From Spirogloea muscicola (taxonomy: Eukaryota; Streptophyta; Zygnematophyceae; Spirogloeales; Spirogloeaceae), in NCBI GenBank assembly GCA_009602725.1, contig WELB01000005.1, positions 246,783-310,782 on the forward strand: a stretch of 64,000 bases of DNA, given 5' to 3'. Numbering within the stretch: the stretch's first letter is position 1; every line of letters starts with the position of its first letter. Position numbers and translations under genes: made by a program. Shown in pieces: positions 12,836 to 23,965 of this stretch. The notes beneath the pieces were generated by a model that made no database searches, was not told the DNA's origin, and saw nothing but the letters and a program-made list of their open reading frames with translations.

Positions 12836-13300
12836 TTTTCGGGCTGGCCGTTTATAGCCCTCCCCCCTTTTAGGAGAGCTACTTTCTTTACTTCTATTGG
12901 CAATAGACGTCCACGGGGCATCTGGGTCTCGGTAGCTTGACCTCCTGCACCAGCTCGCGCGATGAGCGGTGTGCCCAATGGCAGCAAGGGACGCAGACAG
13001 GCTTCCATGATGCGGGCTCTCTGGCCCTCGTGTAAAGCATGCGTTTATCCTACTCGCTGCAGCGCGCACCTGGCTTATTCTATGCATCTGTGTGCTGGCT
13101 GTGCTTAGGCTGCCGCCTCGGGCTATAGGCGGGCGACTCCTTTCCAAGAACACCTGTTAGCATCTGGCTTGCTTTTACAGCCGCTCTTTTGATTTCAGCA
13201 GCCGCATTCTTTCTCTTCTTTTCTCTTTCTATTTCCAGCGGGCTGGCTGTTTACAGCCCTCGCCCGCTTTGGGAGAGCCCACTTCTTCTTTCCAGCTGCT
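12836..13300 (+). mobile_element. Decayed LINE 3' end with hairpin tails
   Basis: GGGCTGGCCGTTTATAGCCC (12840-12862) leads into a degraded endonuclease C-terminus near 12900-12960 (AIDVHGASGS, then LDLLHQLAR after an in-frame stop). Another tail copy follows at about 13238-13290. The frame is broken by several stops. Confidence 0.55.
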
Positions 13301-13584
13301 AGCAGCACCAACTTGCGGCTGTTGACTAGGAGGTAGTAAGCAGCCATCCGTATAAGCGGCTAGCTTTCTTATGCGTCATACGCTTTCCGGTACCTTTTGA
13401 CCTTCTACCTTTGGACCTTCTACATTTCCTTTCGATGGGCCTTTTGAAGGGCACTGCGCCCTCCTCGGAAGAGCCTATCGCTGAGCTCAGCTGACAAATG
13501 CCGACCTGCTGACAAATGAGGGCTTGTATAGGTCTACGTAGGCCCTGCCAGTCCTGTTGCTTCCTTGCAAGCGTTTGGGCATCA

Positions 13585-13725
13585 GTTAGCGATCTTTATG
13601 AAAAGAATATGCTAACTCATGGTTATTGAGCGGGTCAGCTTAGCAGCAGGTGATGTAAAGCTGTCCATGTGCTTGCCTTTGTACTTGGCCACTCAGACCC
13701 TCCATCACCGAATGCACACTCCATT
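13585..13725 (+). repeat. LINE tail of the GGCCATTTGGCC type
   Basis: GGTTATTGAGCGGGTCAG, then GTGCTTGCCTTTGTACTTGG, matches 60590-60660 and the reverse of 56780-56870. The sequence between 13300 and 13585 holds nothing I recognise. Confidence 0.6.
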
Positions 13726-13899
13726 CTTGCAAGCAGATCCAATAGCTACAAACAGTGGCTAAGCAATGTAGGATGAAGAGAAGACTGTTAGAGGAATGAC
13801 TTTCGAGCGCTGCGCATCTTAATACAAAGAATTTTTCAGAGTCAGGGCTGGGGGCTCATTGGCCGTACAGGTTGTGAGGGCTACATACGCGCAACCAGC

Positions 13900-15600
13900 C
13901 TATGGGCGTGCACCAGTCTGTGTGCAGCTAAGCAACACTTGAATTGACTACATCCACTTCAGAGGAAAGCTCGGCAAGTTTGGTTCCTGAGCGGCAGCAA
14001 CTCGTTGAGCTTCTGGCAGTGGCAGACGCGTGTCCCCTTTCTGTTGAGTTCAACTGATAATTCCTATGTGAGAACAGCTGAAAAGGTAGTAGTATGCATT
14101 GATTTTGCCAGGCAGTACGGGTCAGACCCATGAGGTCAGAGAAGTACTGGACGACACTCGCTCTCAGGAAATGTCACAGTCTATTACGAGCCAAGGAGGC
14201 ATGCATGACAATTGCAATTAGATGGCTGCGGTAGTGAGACAACAATCAAGACACTGATGCAATTACCTCCACCTTTATGTGCAACCTGCGCCGCGAAGGC
14301 GACAACCTCCTTAGCTAGAGGCGCGGCAGACCTGGCGGCTGAGCAAGCAGTTGCTGTGTATAATAATAGTGAGAATATTGTGTGTGCACTATCAGGGCCT
14401 GCAGCCTGGCAGCGACTCTGTCGCAGGCAGCGCTCCAGAAGCCAGACAGTACTGACGTGCCTACAAATCTCCGGTCAAGTCTCAGAAATGGGGCACGTCG
14501 CTCAAACTTCAGCACAATGTGCCGCAATGGCAGCAGCCGGGCTCTTGGGGTCCTCAAGTACACACCAAAGATCTGCACAATACGTCCATGGAAGAAGAGT
14601 GCGGGACCACCGTTATGGCTTCGTCACACCAAGCTTGATTCTTCAGAACAATTGAATTCAAAGGCACATCCGATGAGTTGCTATTTTGCGTCAAGTGACT
14701 CACAGTCGTAGTCCCAGCTCCAGGGCTTGCTTACTCTGACCACCGACTGCGCTGCCGGCGCCGGTCACGGGTTGCACAGGGAACTCAAAGTCCCTATGCG
14801 CTGGTCTTTGGAGAGGGTCACGACGAAGGGGTCACAAACGAAGGGGCAACAAATTGGCGCCACGCGGGGGGACTTCAACACGACTCTGACGGCGATGAAG
14901 ATGCCGAAGATCGCACCAGCAGTGGTGAGCATGCCGCAGCGAGCTCAGCGCCGTCCTGGTCAGTTGCGGTGCTACAGCTGCCATCTGGGGGTTGAAGAGG
15001 GCGAGTACTCACCCTTGCGGCAGACGTAAATGCCGCCAAGCTCAATAACTTAAACGTAGAAGGATTCAGAGTAGAGGACTTAAGGTCCCCCACTTTGCCA
15101 GTGGGTGTGCGGGTGGCGTTAAATGCGGCAATAAGAGTTTTTTCGCAGGAATCTCCAATGGCAGCCGAATACGAAGGCGCCAAGCTAGCCGCAATGCGCC
15201 AGCCACGGCCTGGAGGCCGCAGCAGCACGGCAGCGGCGACTGCAGGCGGAAGGGAACGGGAGCAGTGGCAGCACTTATGGGGGCGGCGGCGGTGACGGCG
15301 ACGTTGGACTGCGACGTCATAGGCACGGTCAAGTTCGAGACACTTGCCCGACGGGCACGACGCGCTGGCTCACGAGGCACCTATGACATGGCCCGGAGTG
15401 TCATTCCTGGCGCTCGTGATGCACCAGATAGAGGTCCTCCCAGGTCAGCACCATGTCGGCGTCCACGGTACGTTCCAGCATGGGCGGCCAGCAACCCAGA
15501 GCTCGCTCGTGTTGCCGAGCGAGCGCGGCATCGGGGCCGGCGACGAGCAGCAGCAGCAATAGCAGCATCAGGGGCAACGGTAGCGCCGCCAAGGCACTTA
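13900..15600 (-). pseudogene. Cys-module gene, copy B (signal peptide kept, modules decayed)
   Basis: The first exon starts at 15592 and encodes a textbook signal peptide, MAALPLPLMLLLLLLLVAGP, ending near DAALA. That implies entry to the secretory pathway. Downstream pieces parallel copy C but are worn. A degenerate first PG-x-PTC...SNC module lies at about 15380-15290 (CLVSQRVVPVG is readable, but the frame shifts). GGIYVCRKGEYSPS lies near 15040-15000. A decayed GVY module lies near 14590-14500 (QIFGVYLRTPRARLLPLRHI, with the Cys pair lost). A worn Y..LNS..G module lies near 14060-13980. The loss of several module cysteines and the frame changes suggest a pseudogene. The family is unrecognised. 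Confidence 0.5.
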
Positions 15601-15789
15601 CAGAACCTCCTCAGGCGGCGGCGGGCGGCGGCGGGGCCGGGGGCTCCGGCCCTCTTGGAGAAGACTTGGGCGGGGAATCTGGGTAGAGGCGCACTAAGGA
15701 ATCTCAAGCTCGGCGCGTACGTTGACCGCCGGGGCCGCCTGCATGACGGAGCAATCAATTTTGTTCCACGGGTTGACTTTTGAGCGATT

Positions 15790-17350
15790 GTTTCAACTGC
15801 CTTACATTGGAAGAGCTGTTATTATTGATTCTTAACCTGAAGGATTATGCGCTTTCCTATGGGGGGCCAGTCGTCGGGCAATCTCGTGGCTCCCTTTCTC
15901 TACCTGCCAAGGATGCTGATGTGGCTAAATACGTGATTGTACAAGGGGTTGTCATTGTCCTTGTTAAAGGGGTTGTTATGGTCCTTAGTGAGGTGAAATA
16001 GCTCTTCTAATGTAAGGGAATGGCAGTGAGAGGCTAGCCCACAAGCAATGAACGAGGGCCGAAGGGGCCGGAATGCGCTAAAGTAAACACGACATACAGT
16101 TGAAGACAATCGCCGATGCTGCACCTCCACTCCCCAGCGCCGCACTGGCCTTTGGCCCCATCAGCTTCGTGCTACCCGCGCCGCACGAAGAGAAGCCCAC
16201 CAAGTGGACCGACATACGACCCAACGAGGCATTCCGTTGTGGTAGAGGGAAAGTTTGATGGCCCCTCCATCTTGGCCACATTCAGGCTTCGCTTTGTGTA
16301 TGCCCATCCTATCATAGCGCGGCCTAAGGGAAGTGAGTCAGGACAATGTCATTCAACCAAACGACTAATCGTCAGCAGTCGGGACAGCCATCCACGTGCA
16401 GCTGGGCGTTCGGACGTAGTTGGCGCTCGTATGTGAGCTCCTAGATGTGCCGCTGTCGGCACACCTCTCTAAATCAAGCCGACAGCTTTGCAAAGTATGG
16501 CAAAGGCACCGTCCAAACGAAAGAGAGGCTTTTCAAAATGGGGCAAGGGCTGGGAAAAGCCAGCCCAGCAGGTGCTCACAAAGGAGTGCGGACTATTTCC
16601 ACACGCTCAGCTACGTGGGTGGCTGTCATAACGACTGGCGGTCATAGGTTGGGGTTACTTGCATTGTCCTCACCACTCCCAGCTCGCCCACTACAAGATG
16701 CAGCTCCGAAAACGTGCATGGCAAGCTCGTCTTCTGCGTGACAGCGGTCAATTTCAGCCCTATGGCCATATGGTGTGTGGTTATGCACCACCTTCCTGTG
16801 TGAATGCTTCCTGTGGCATTTCGTGTCTGCATATGTTACATCGTTGTGGACATTACTTCTGTTGGGCTTTGTCCCTCTCTTCCGAGTCCTTTGTCACTGT
16901 TACTACTTTGTTACTCATGCACTGTTGCTCTTTCAGTGTTACACTGCTACCGTCATACACGACCCTTTGTAAGGAAGTCCGTAATACGTTCCTGAGGAAA
17001 AGGAAATGTAAGACTTGTAAGACTGTTTTAGTGTCAAGCCCACCCATAAGAAATTCTCAAAACGCCATCATATCAGTAAGGTCACGCATGTATAGCTTGT
17101 TCAGTACTTATAGAGCTATTCCCTAGGTTTAAGCATACATGCTGACACGAATAGATGTGATTCATTCGCCTGCGATGTGGACGAGGACTTCTTAGTTACT
17201 TACCTGCTGATCTAGCCTATCGGCGTCGCATGATAGTAGACGGATGGCATGAAACCATGACATCGCTGTCTACATTCTCGGGTCTGGCCTTTCACAGCAA
17301 CCAAGTTCCATTGAAATCTCTATCTTTGATAGCGTCTACTACCAGCTTGT
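15790..17350. other. Spacer with LINE scraps
   Basis: A tail-like segment (minus) is at 16015-16060. A plus-strand fragment at about 16098-16250 encodes a stretch ending WTDIRPNEAFRC, resembling the part of the LINE protein just before its endonuclease. The rest, including AT-richer 16700-17250, shows no gene or RNA that I can support. Confidence 0.4.
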
Positions 17351-17359
17351 TCACCTTGC

Positions 17360-20151
17360 ACCTTGCATTGGCACCTCGAGCAACCTCTGGCGCCTATCTC
17401 GCACTTACTCGCACCCGTGCCAGCTGGCCCAACTGCCTACAGTGCCACCTCAGCAAGTACATCTGATTCTTTCAAAATGTCACCAGCAACATTTCTTTCA
17501 GCCACTGTCCCATGACCACGATTGTGAACAATTCTGTTGAATGTCCTGGCTTTAACAGTAGTAAATGGTACGGACGTAGGGCATGGTCTTTACTATTCAA
17601 CTGGTCTCAATGCCCTCACAATGACTAGGTCTACATCTACCCTGCCATTCAACTCAGTGCTTCTTGCAAGCAGGTGCACATCCATTCGCAATCCGAAGCT
17701 GGGCCAGCAATAGCACTTCACATGAGTAGGGACTTGGCCACTTAGAGTGGCACTTGAAGCGTGCAAGTAATTTGTGGAAGAAACAAGTATGAGGATTATC
17801 TTGATAAGAATTTGTGCCATTGCTAGGACAAGCTGATATATTAAGTAGAAGCTGATATATGGCACAGCGGAATGCGTGGTACAGCTGCAGCAGGCTTTGC
17901 TGCGCAAGAAAAATAAATAAATGAATATCTACACACGATGATGCAAAAGTCCATGCCCAGTGGCTGCGTTGACTTATTTGTCCTTGCAAGTGGTATTTGC
18001 TACTGGTACTCATCATACAACGATATGGAAGATATGAAGGTGAATAAAAGTTGCGGCAGTCCATCTATTACCAGTGTGATTTTCACCACCCTAATGGGCA
18101 AGGTAATAAGGAATCAATCACATTCCGCCTGCAAAACGGGCAGCAAGTTGCAATCAGAAACGCGATGACAAGACAAGGTAAATGACAAGTAGCTGCGGCA
18201 GCAAGATTGGCTCCTCTATTCTTGCAACAGACTGCAACTGCAACTCAGCAAGGACGTGGCCCAACTTACAACATGCCACAATTTGAACCAAGGAACAAAG
18301 CATAGAAGGTGGTTGAAATATAGAATGCAAAGCTCACGCTTCGGACGGTGGCCGCAGAGGCAGTAGCCAGGCTTGGCGGGGTTGCTGAACCACACCCCGA
18401 ACAGCCCCTGAGGATGTGCATGATGTGCACTGTCAGACCCTGGGCATGCTCACGTGTGAACAGTAGGATGACGGCCTTCAAGTATTCATGAAGACAAGGA
18501 ATTGACGGCAATAACCAAGTGAATGGCAATGTAGGAGAGCATTGACAATGCGCGCGCTGGCAGAAGTTATGACCTTGCTGGCGTTGACAATGCAATTGCT
18601 GGCAATGGGGACAACTGCGCCGCCATCTGTGCGACAGGTTGGATTGCCGGGGCTGTTGTTGCTCACGGGAGCTGAGATTGGCGCTGCCAAAAAGAAGGGG
18701 AAAGTCAGGCACGGGCCTCCACGGGCTGTGAAGGATGTCCTGTAAGGGCTGTAAAGTTGCAATGAAGCTCTGAGTGGGAGCTGTGTGCAGCTTCAAATTG
18801 AGTGGTCAACTCTGATTGGAGACAATGCTTGAGGAGCACAGGTGCTTATAATGGCAGCAACTCACTGGGCTTCTGGCAGATGCACGTCCCCTTGCGCAAG
18901 GGGTTCAGCTTGTAATAACCATATGACTGCGGGAAATAGAGGCAAGTGTCAGGCTGTGCACTGAGTAACCCGCATTGTCTTGTTGGTCAGAGCAATGAGG
19001 TTGGACGGGTGCTTGGTAGCAGTTTTGTTCTCCAAGTATGTTGCAGTCCAATCAGCCACTTAGTGTATCTGCGACTTGCGCCTATGTGCTTGCGGACACG
19101 CAGGCATCATCCATGACTCTAATGCAGTCACAATAAGCTCCAACTTACTACATGCGGGGCCATAGCAAGAACCCTCTTGGGCGAAGGAGCAGGATAGACC
19201 TGGGGGCCAAGAGCACAGTTGCTGTACACAATGACAGTGAGGCCGTTGTATGTGCACGTGGGATTGCCAGGGCCTGCCCGCGGCTTCGTGGCAGGGGGGG
19301 CTGCAGACACACAACAGGATGCCGCGCTTACAACTCCCAGGCGAAGTCCACGACAGAAGGTGTCCCTACACCACATGTTGCACAGAGGTGACATAGAGAT
19401 GGGGTGTGTCGCTCACGCTTGGGAGCGACCTTGACACAGAGGCAGTGGCCGGGACTCTTGGGATTCACGACGTACACGCCAAAGGTCTGCACAGGACGTC
19501 CAGCCGAGAAAATTGTGGGGTTGCCACGACAACCTCATCACAACAAGCCAATCACCGTTAGGAGCAGACGACTGCAGATAGCATCCTAAGGGCTGCTGTT
19601 GTTGTCAAGGCAGTGCAAGATTCAGATGTCAGCGCCAGTGCTTGGCTGCTCTGAGCACCATGCGCTGCCGACCCTGTTCCAGAACTGCCGAGAGCCTCAC
19701 CGACGCAGTGAGCTGGCAGTTGGAGGCGGGCGCAACGACAGCGCCGCGGGGCGTCACGCAGGTGGGGTTCCCGGGGGCCTTGGACGCCTTCGCTGGCGGC
19801 GGCGGCGATGCTGGGAGACGCCACCACAGGTAACGTCAGTGGGCTCGCAGCGGCCAGCCGAGTGCCACAAGCGACGCCGCCGGCAACGTCAGTGGTTTCG
19901 CGACGGCTAGCCGAATGCCACAAGCGACACCGCAGCTGCTGCTGGGGGGGCGAGCTCTCACGCTTGCGGCAGACGCAATTGCCGCCAGCCCCAACGATAT
20001 AGATGCCATAGTTCTGCACACCGGCGGCGTCAGCTGAGGCGTCAGAGCTCAAGGGGCGCTGGCGGCGGTAGAGCTCCAGGCTCCGAGCTGTAGCCGCCAT
20101 GAACGCCGCCAGCCATGGCCTAGAGGCAGGCAGCGGCACGGCGGCGGCGGG

Positions 20152-20182
<31 letters not shown>

Positions 20183-20640
20183 TTAGACCTGGTTGAAGGG
20201 GGAGGAGGCGGTGGCGGCGGTGACGGCGCAGTTGCTGCCAACGGGCACGGCGTGCCCGCCCACGAGGCACGTCGGGTTGCCGGCGGCNNNNNNNNNNNNN
20301 NNNNNNNNNNNNNNNNNNNNNNNNNNNNNNNNNNNNNNNNNNNNNNNNNNNNNNNNNNNNNNNNNNNNNNNNNNNNNNNNNNNNNNNNNNNNNNNNNNNN
20401 NNNNNNNNNNNNNNNNNNNNNNNNNNNNNNNGGGCGCCGCCCGACGGGCGCGTCGGGCGCAACGGGCCGGGGCGCGGGGACCGCATCACATCGCCACGTG
20501 GCGCCGGCGCCAAAGCGCGCGCCTTGACGGCTGCGGCCCCCCGCCCTGCGCTCGCTAGAAAGTGGCTCTCCCAATGTGGGCTACGGCTGTGAGCAGCCAG
20601 CCCGACAAGAGTCGACAAGGTTATACTAGACACAAGACGG
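17360..20640 (-). CDS. Unrecognised secreted-type protein of alternating Cys modules, copy C (incomplete, gap inside)
   Basis: This is the best-preserved copy of the family. Minus-strand modules in order are: N1 at 20287-20200 (AGNPTCLVGGHAVPVGSNC); Y1 at about 20027-19950 (NYGIYIVGAGGNCVCRKRES); N2 at about 19775-19680 (PGNPTCVTPRGAVVAPASNC); Y2 at about 19500-19405 (FGVYVVNPKSPGHCLC); N3 at about 19345-19180 (PGNPTCTYNGLTVIVYSNC); Y3 at about 18945-18850 (YGYYKLNPLRKGTCICQ); N4 at about 18690-18560 (PGNPTCRTDGGAVVPIASNC); and a hydrophobic end at 18420-18280 starting GCSGCG. Each N module is PGNPTC-x(n)-SNC and each Y module ends C-x-C. AG acceptors precede several modules (for example CAG before Y1 and Y2), so each is probably an exon. 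By analogy with copy B the signal peptide exon would lie in or beyond the gap at 20288-20431. Secretion is inferred. I know of no family match. Confidence 0.55.
20288..20431. other. Assembly gap (144 N)
   Basis: The gap lies between a GGC-rich run and GC-rich sequence, at the presumed 5' end of Cys-module copy C. Confidence 1.
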
Positions 20641-20713
20641 TGCAACGGGAAACTCAGTAACCTGCCGCTGCTAAGCAGGCGTAGGTTGGAGAAACTAGAG
20701 GGTTGGCATCTTC

Positions 20714-21780
20714 GTGGAGGCCGCTTACACTGTGGCGCTCGGGAATGCCAGCACCATGCCTCCGACCGTTGGGGCGGATGGCCGCCTCCACACCCGGCGC
20801 GCGCCGATCTCGTCGCCAGCGCGCTCGGCGGGGGGCCTCCGCTCATTGCCGACGTTGTCACGACTGACTGTGTTGATTCCAGGAGCGCCAAACGCTCGTC
20901 GGCAGAGGCGTCGGCGGGCTACGCAGTCCGCCTCGCGGCGGACGCGAAGGAACGGAAGAGCAAGCGCGGCCAGATTAACTGGTGGCTGGGAGAGGCCAGC
21001 CCAAAGGTCTGAAGGACAAGGTCTGAAGGAGTCGGAGTGCTAAGGACACGGAACGGAAATACTCGGACCCACCCGTGGGGAGACGAGTTTGTCCCGCTCG
21101 CCGTCGACGTACACGGCCGCCTTTTGGCACGAAATGGCTTGACCTGCTTCACCGCCTTGCGCGGCGTGCAGCGGCCCGCCGCCACGGGCAGCAGGGCGCG
21201 CAGCCTGGCTTCAATGTCGCCGGGTCTCTCGCTCAAGTCTTCTGGATGCGCTCGGCCATCTCTTTGCAGCCGTCCTTACTCGCGCGAGCAGGCCGTGCTA
21301 TGGCCGCCGCCTCTGGGTCTCGGCGGAGTGCCTCTTTCCCTGCAGCGAGCTACTCAGACCTGATGTTGCTCACTCGTGGGTACTGAGCTTCCCTCTGCAT
21401 CGTCTATGTGTTTTGCAGTGTTTTGTAGTGTACTTCTTTTTCCGGCTCCTCTTTCTTTAGCTTTAGACATAGTCTATTCTTTTTTGGGCTGGCAAAGCCA
21501 GCCCCTCTTCTCCATGGGCGAGCACTTTCTTCTTTGCAGCGGTCCCTTGCCTTCGCGGTTCACTTGCGCGCAGGCCGCGCTTTGGCGGCGGCCTCCGGCT
21601 TCCGTCAGGGCGACGTCTTTCCGCCAGCTAGCTATTCAGACTTGCATCTTCTGACTAGATTTCACTGAGAGTCCCCTTTGCTGATGCCTTAGTCCTTCGC
21701 ACTCCGGCTCCTTCAGACCTTGTCCATTCCTTTTGAGCTGGCTTCTCCCAGCCACCAGTCAATCTGGCCGCGCTTGCTAC
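20714..21780 (+). mobile_element. 5'-truncated LINE 3' end, nested
   Basis: The endonuclease part reads TRRADLVASALGGGPP then IADVVTT (about 20795-20870) and continues as DEFVPLAVDVHGRLL (about 21080) to SYSDLMLLTRGY and stop at 21386. A tail segment in reverse orientation (20955-21020) interrupts it. The 3' tail includes GGGCTGGCAAAGCCAGCCCC (21485-21504). A second, differently ended tail (YSDL then ...GGCTCCTTCAGACCTTG) follows to about 21760. At least two insertions are stacked here. Confidence 0.7.
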
Positions 21781-21829
21781 TGAATGATCAATCCACATGG
21801 TGACGTGTCAAACGAGAAAGACTCTTCCA

Positions 21830-22640
21830 GTAAGGGGCGATGAGCCGTCTCTTCCAGACCTTGGAAGAAAGACGCTTCCAGGAACGGGCAGTGGCTGTGA
21901 GAACAAGTGGCTCTCCCAATGGGGGCAAAGAAAGAAAGTGCTCGCCCGCAGTGCTAGAGAGAGAGAAGAAGTGGCACTCCCAATGGGGGCAAGGGCTGTG
22001 AAAGGCCAGCCCGAAAAGAATTGACAAAGGTTCGAAGGGGCCGAATGATGGAGGGGCCAAAAAGCGCTAAGCAGCTACGAAGGGGCCTGAAGATGCTGTG
22101 TCAGAACGGGGGAGCAGGGACCACTCAGTAGTTACGAGTGAGGAGCCTCAAATCCGGCAGACTAGCTGCCGGAAAATTATTCCCCTGCCTAAAGCCGGAG
22201 GCCGCAGCGAGAGCACGGCCAGCACGCAGATGCAAGGCGTGGGCCATGGACCGCTGAAGGGAGACTGACAATCGCATGCGGTATACCTGGGCCCACGAGC
22301 CAGCGGCGTTGAAGTCAGCCGGCTCACCGCGCCTGCGGGACACAGCGCGCCGCGCAAGCCTGGCCAGCAGGTCGAGCCACTGGGACCGAGAGCCCCGTGC
22401 TTAGCCAGGGGGACGAACTCATCTGCAGCCGGGTGGTCGGCGTGTTTGGCCGCCTTGCTGCGAGCGGCGCCTTCGCCGCGGCGTGGCCAGCCCGCGAGGC
22501 AGTGCTAGGCCATGGTGGCTGAGAGGCCAGCCCAGTTGGAAGCGTCTTTCTTCTTGTTCAACAAGAGAAAGAACAGCGCTTCCAAATTGACTGGTGGCTG
22601 TGAGAGGCCAGCCCAAAGAAATAGACAAGGTCTTTAGGGG
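21830..22640 (-). mobile_element. LINE 3' end and tandem tails, minus strand
   Basis: Several tail copies (AAGTGGCTCTCCCAATGGGG, then GCTGTGAAAGGCCAGCC) lie at about 21900-22040 and 22510-22640. The coding end between them (22430-22125) reads ADEFVPLA near 22415 and then frameshifted endonuclease C-terminus. It is non-functional. Confidence 0.65.
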
Positions 22641-23960
22641 CCGGATGGCGTAAAAAGGCAAGACACTATGAGATAGAGCTGCTTCTTAAGAAGTAAGCTG
22701 TCAGCTTCCAATGGGGCGAGGGCTGTGAACACAGCTCATCCAAAGGGGGCTGTGAAAAGCCAGCCCTTTGGACCTTGAGATTCAAAAGGCTGCTTCTATG
22801 GAAGAGTTATTCTGTATATTTGCGCCCTCTAGTAAGAAAGAGCGAAGATACTTGGCCGGTCTTTCATAGCCGCCCTTGCTTAGAGCCTTTTATATAAAAG
22901 GCATGACGAGGTCTAAGGAAATAGTACGTGTATTTAAAACGAACGAAGGCCAAATGGCCAAAATCTAAGGGGGATCTCTGCATATGGAGGGGAGCAACTT
23001 AGTAAGACAGAGTGCTGCCGAGGATTGTCACTCCCTTAACTCCTAGTGCACAGCGGCAAGCCGGAAAGTGACGGCGCTCCTAAGGAGGCCGTGGCTGTGA
23101 CGAGTCAGCACCAGGACTTGGTATGTATGAGAATCATCCATGGACGAGCACACCAGAGCTATGTGAGTAGCCAGTGCAGTCCACAAGGAGAAAGCAAGAG
23201 GAGGGCGCAGGCCTACTGTAGCGGCCTGGCCGCATCTGTACACAGCAGTTTCAGCTCGCTTGTGGTAGGTGGGCAGTGTATACAGCCACCTAACCAGCTA
23301 CGACGATGTGGTGGAAGCAAGGCCTGTCTCGGCCATCATGCCACAATACCAACACCCCAACCGCCTAGTGTGGCCATCACAAGCTGTTGCTGCAATGGCT
23401 CGGAGCCTCTCACCATCTTCACTTGTCCGAAAAGACATGATACTGTCGTTAGGTGCTTAACCGACACTTTCCTGTTGGCTTGTGGAGACATGTGATATGC
23501 AGACATACATGGGTGGCTCATGACTCCGTCCGAAGGGGCTACTTCATTTAAAGCTCTGAAGTAGCCCCCTCTCCCCCCCCCCCGAAGAACGCCTACTACA
23601 GGTGAAAGCTTGATCTCAAACACACAGGTACCTGGCTAGCATCTAAGGAGTTTAGATCCCACCAGGCTCACTATCTCAGCAGAAGTGATCTAGTCATGGC
23701 GACTGGAGCTTATTAGTTCTTCACTCTCCAGCGTAGAACAGTTTTACTTGCAGTGCATCAGCATACTGCGCTCATCTCAGTGCAATTTTTGGGTTCCACA
23801 CATGGTGCTGACCCTTACTGCATGCTTCTCAATCCATAAGCCGGCCAGCCAAGACACTAACAAAGATCGAAGCACTTACTATAACCAGGGACTGCCTGAG
23901 GCATTGTTTGTGAATTCTAGAGGCTTATTCAAAGAATTTGCAGGGGTGATCAGAAAGTCG
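22641..23960. other. Spacer downstream of ATM3
   Basis: Holds LINE tail scraps (22740-22770; GAAGGCCAAATGGCC near 22945), an 18-bp palindrome (22885-22902), a strong hairpin (23535-23568) followed by a C-tract, and no gene that I can support. Part of 23.7-23.97 kb is probably the ATM3 3' UTR. Confidence 0.45.
23535..23568. other. Perfect 12-bp stem hairpin
   Basis: GGGGCTACTTCA (23535-23546) pairs with TGAAGTAGCCCC (23557-23568) around a 10-nt loop. A C-rich tract follows at 23574-23583. It is about 400 bp beyond the ATM3 stop codon. Its function is unknown. Confidence 0.8.
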
Positions 23961-23965
23961 GGCAA

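Noticed and set aside
16650-17130. Hydrophobic frames in the AT-richer stretch
   Set aside because: Low-complexity Leu/Val/Thr translations in overlapping frames, with no splice context or homology.
19558-20891. Long frames on both strands around 20.0-20.9 kb
   Set aside because: They run through the 144-base gap and GGC runs. The module evidence supports only short minus-strand exons.
22885-22902. Palindrome GCCTTTTATATAAAAGGC as a promoter TATA element
   Set aside because: No gene starts nearby on either strand, so it is only a palindrome in LINE-rich spacer.
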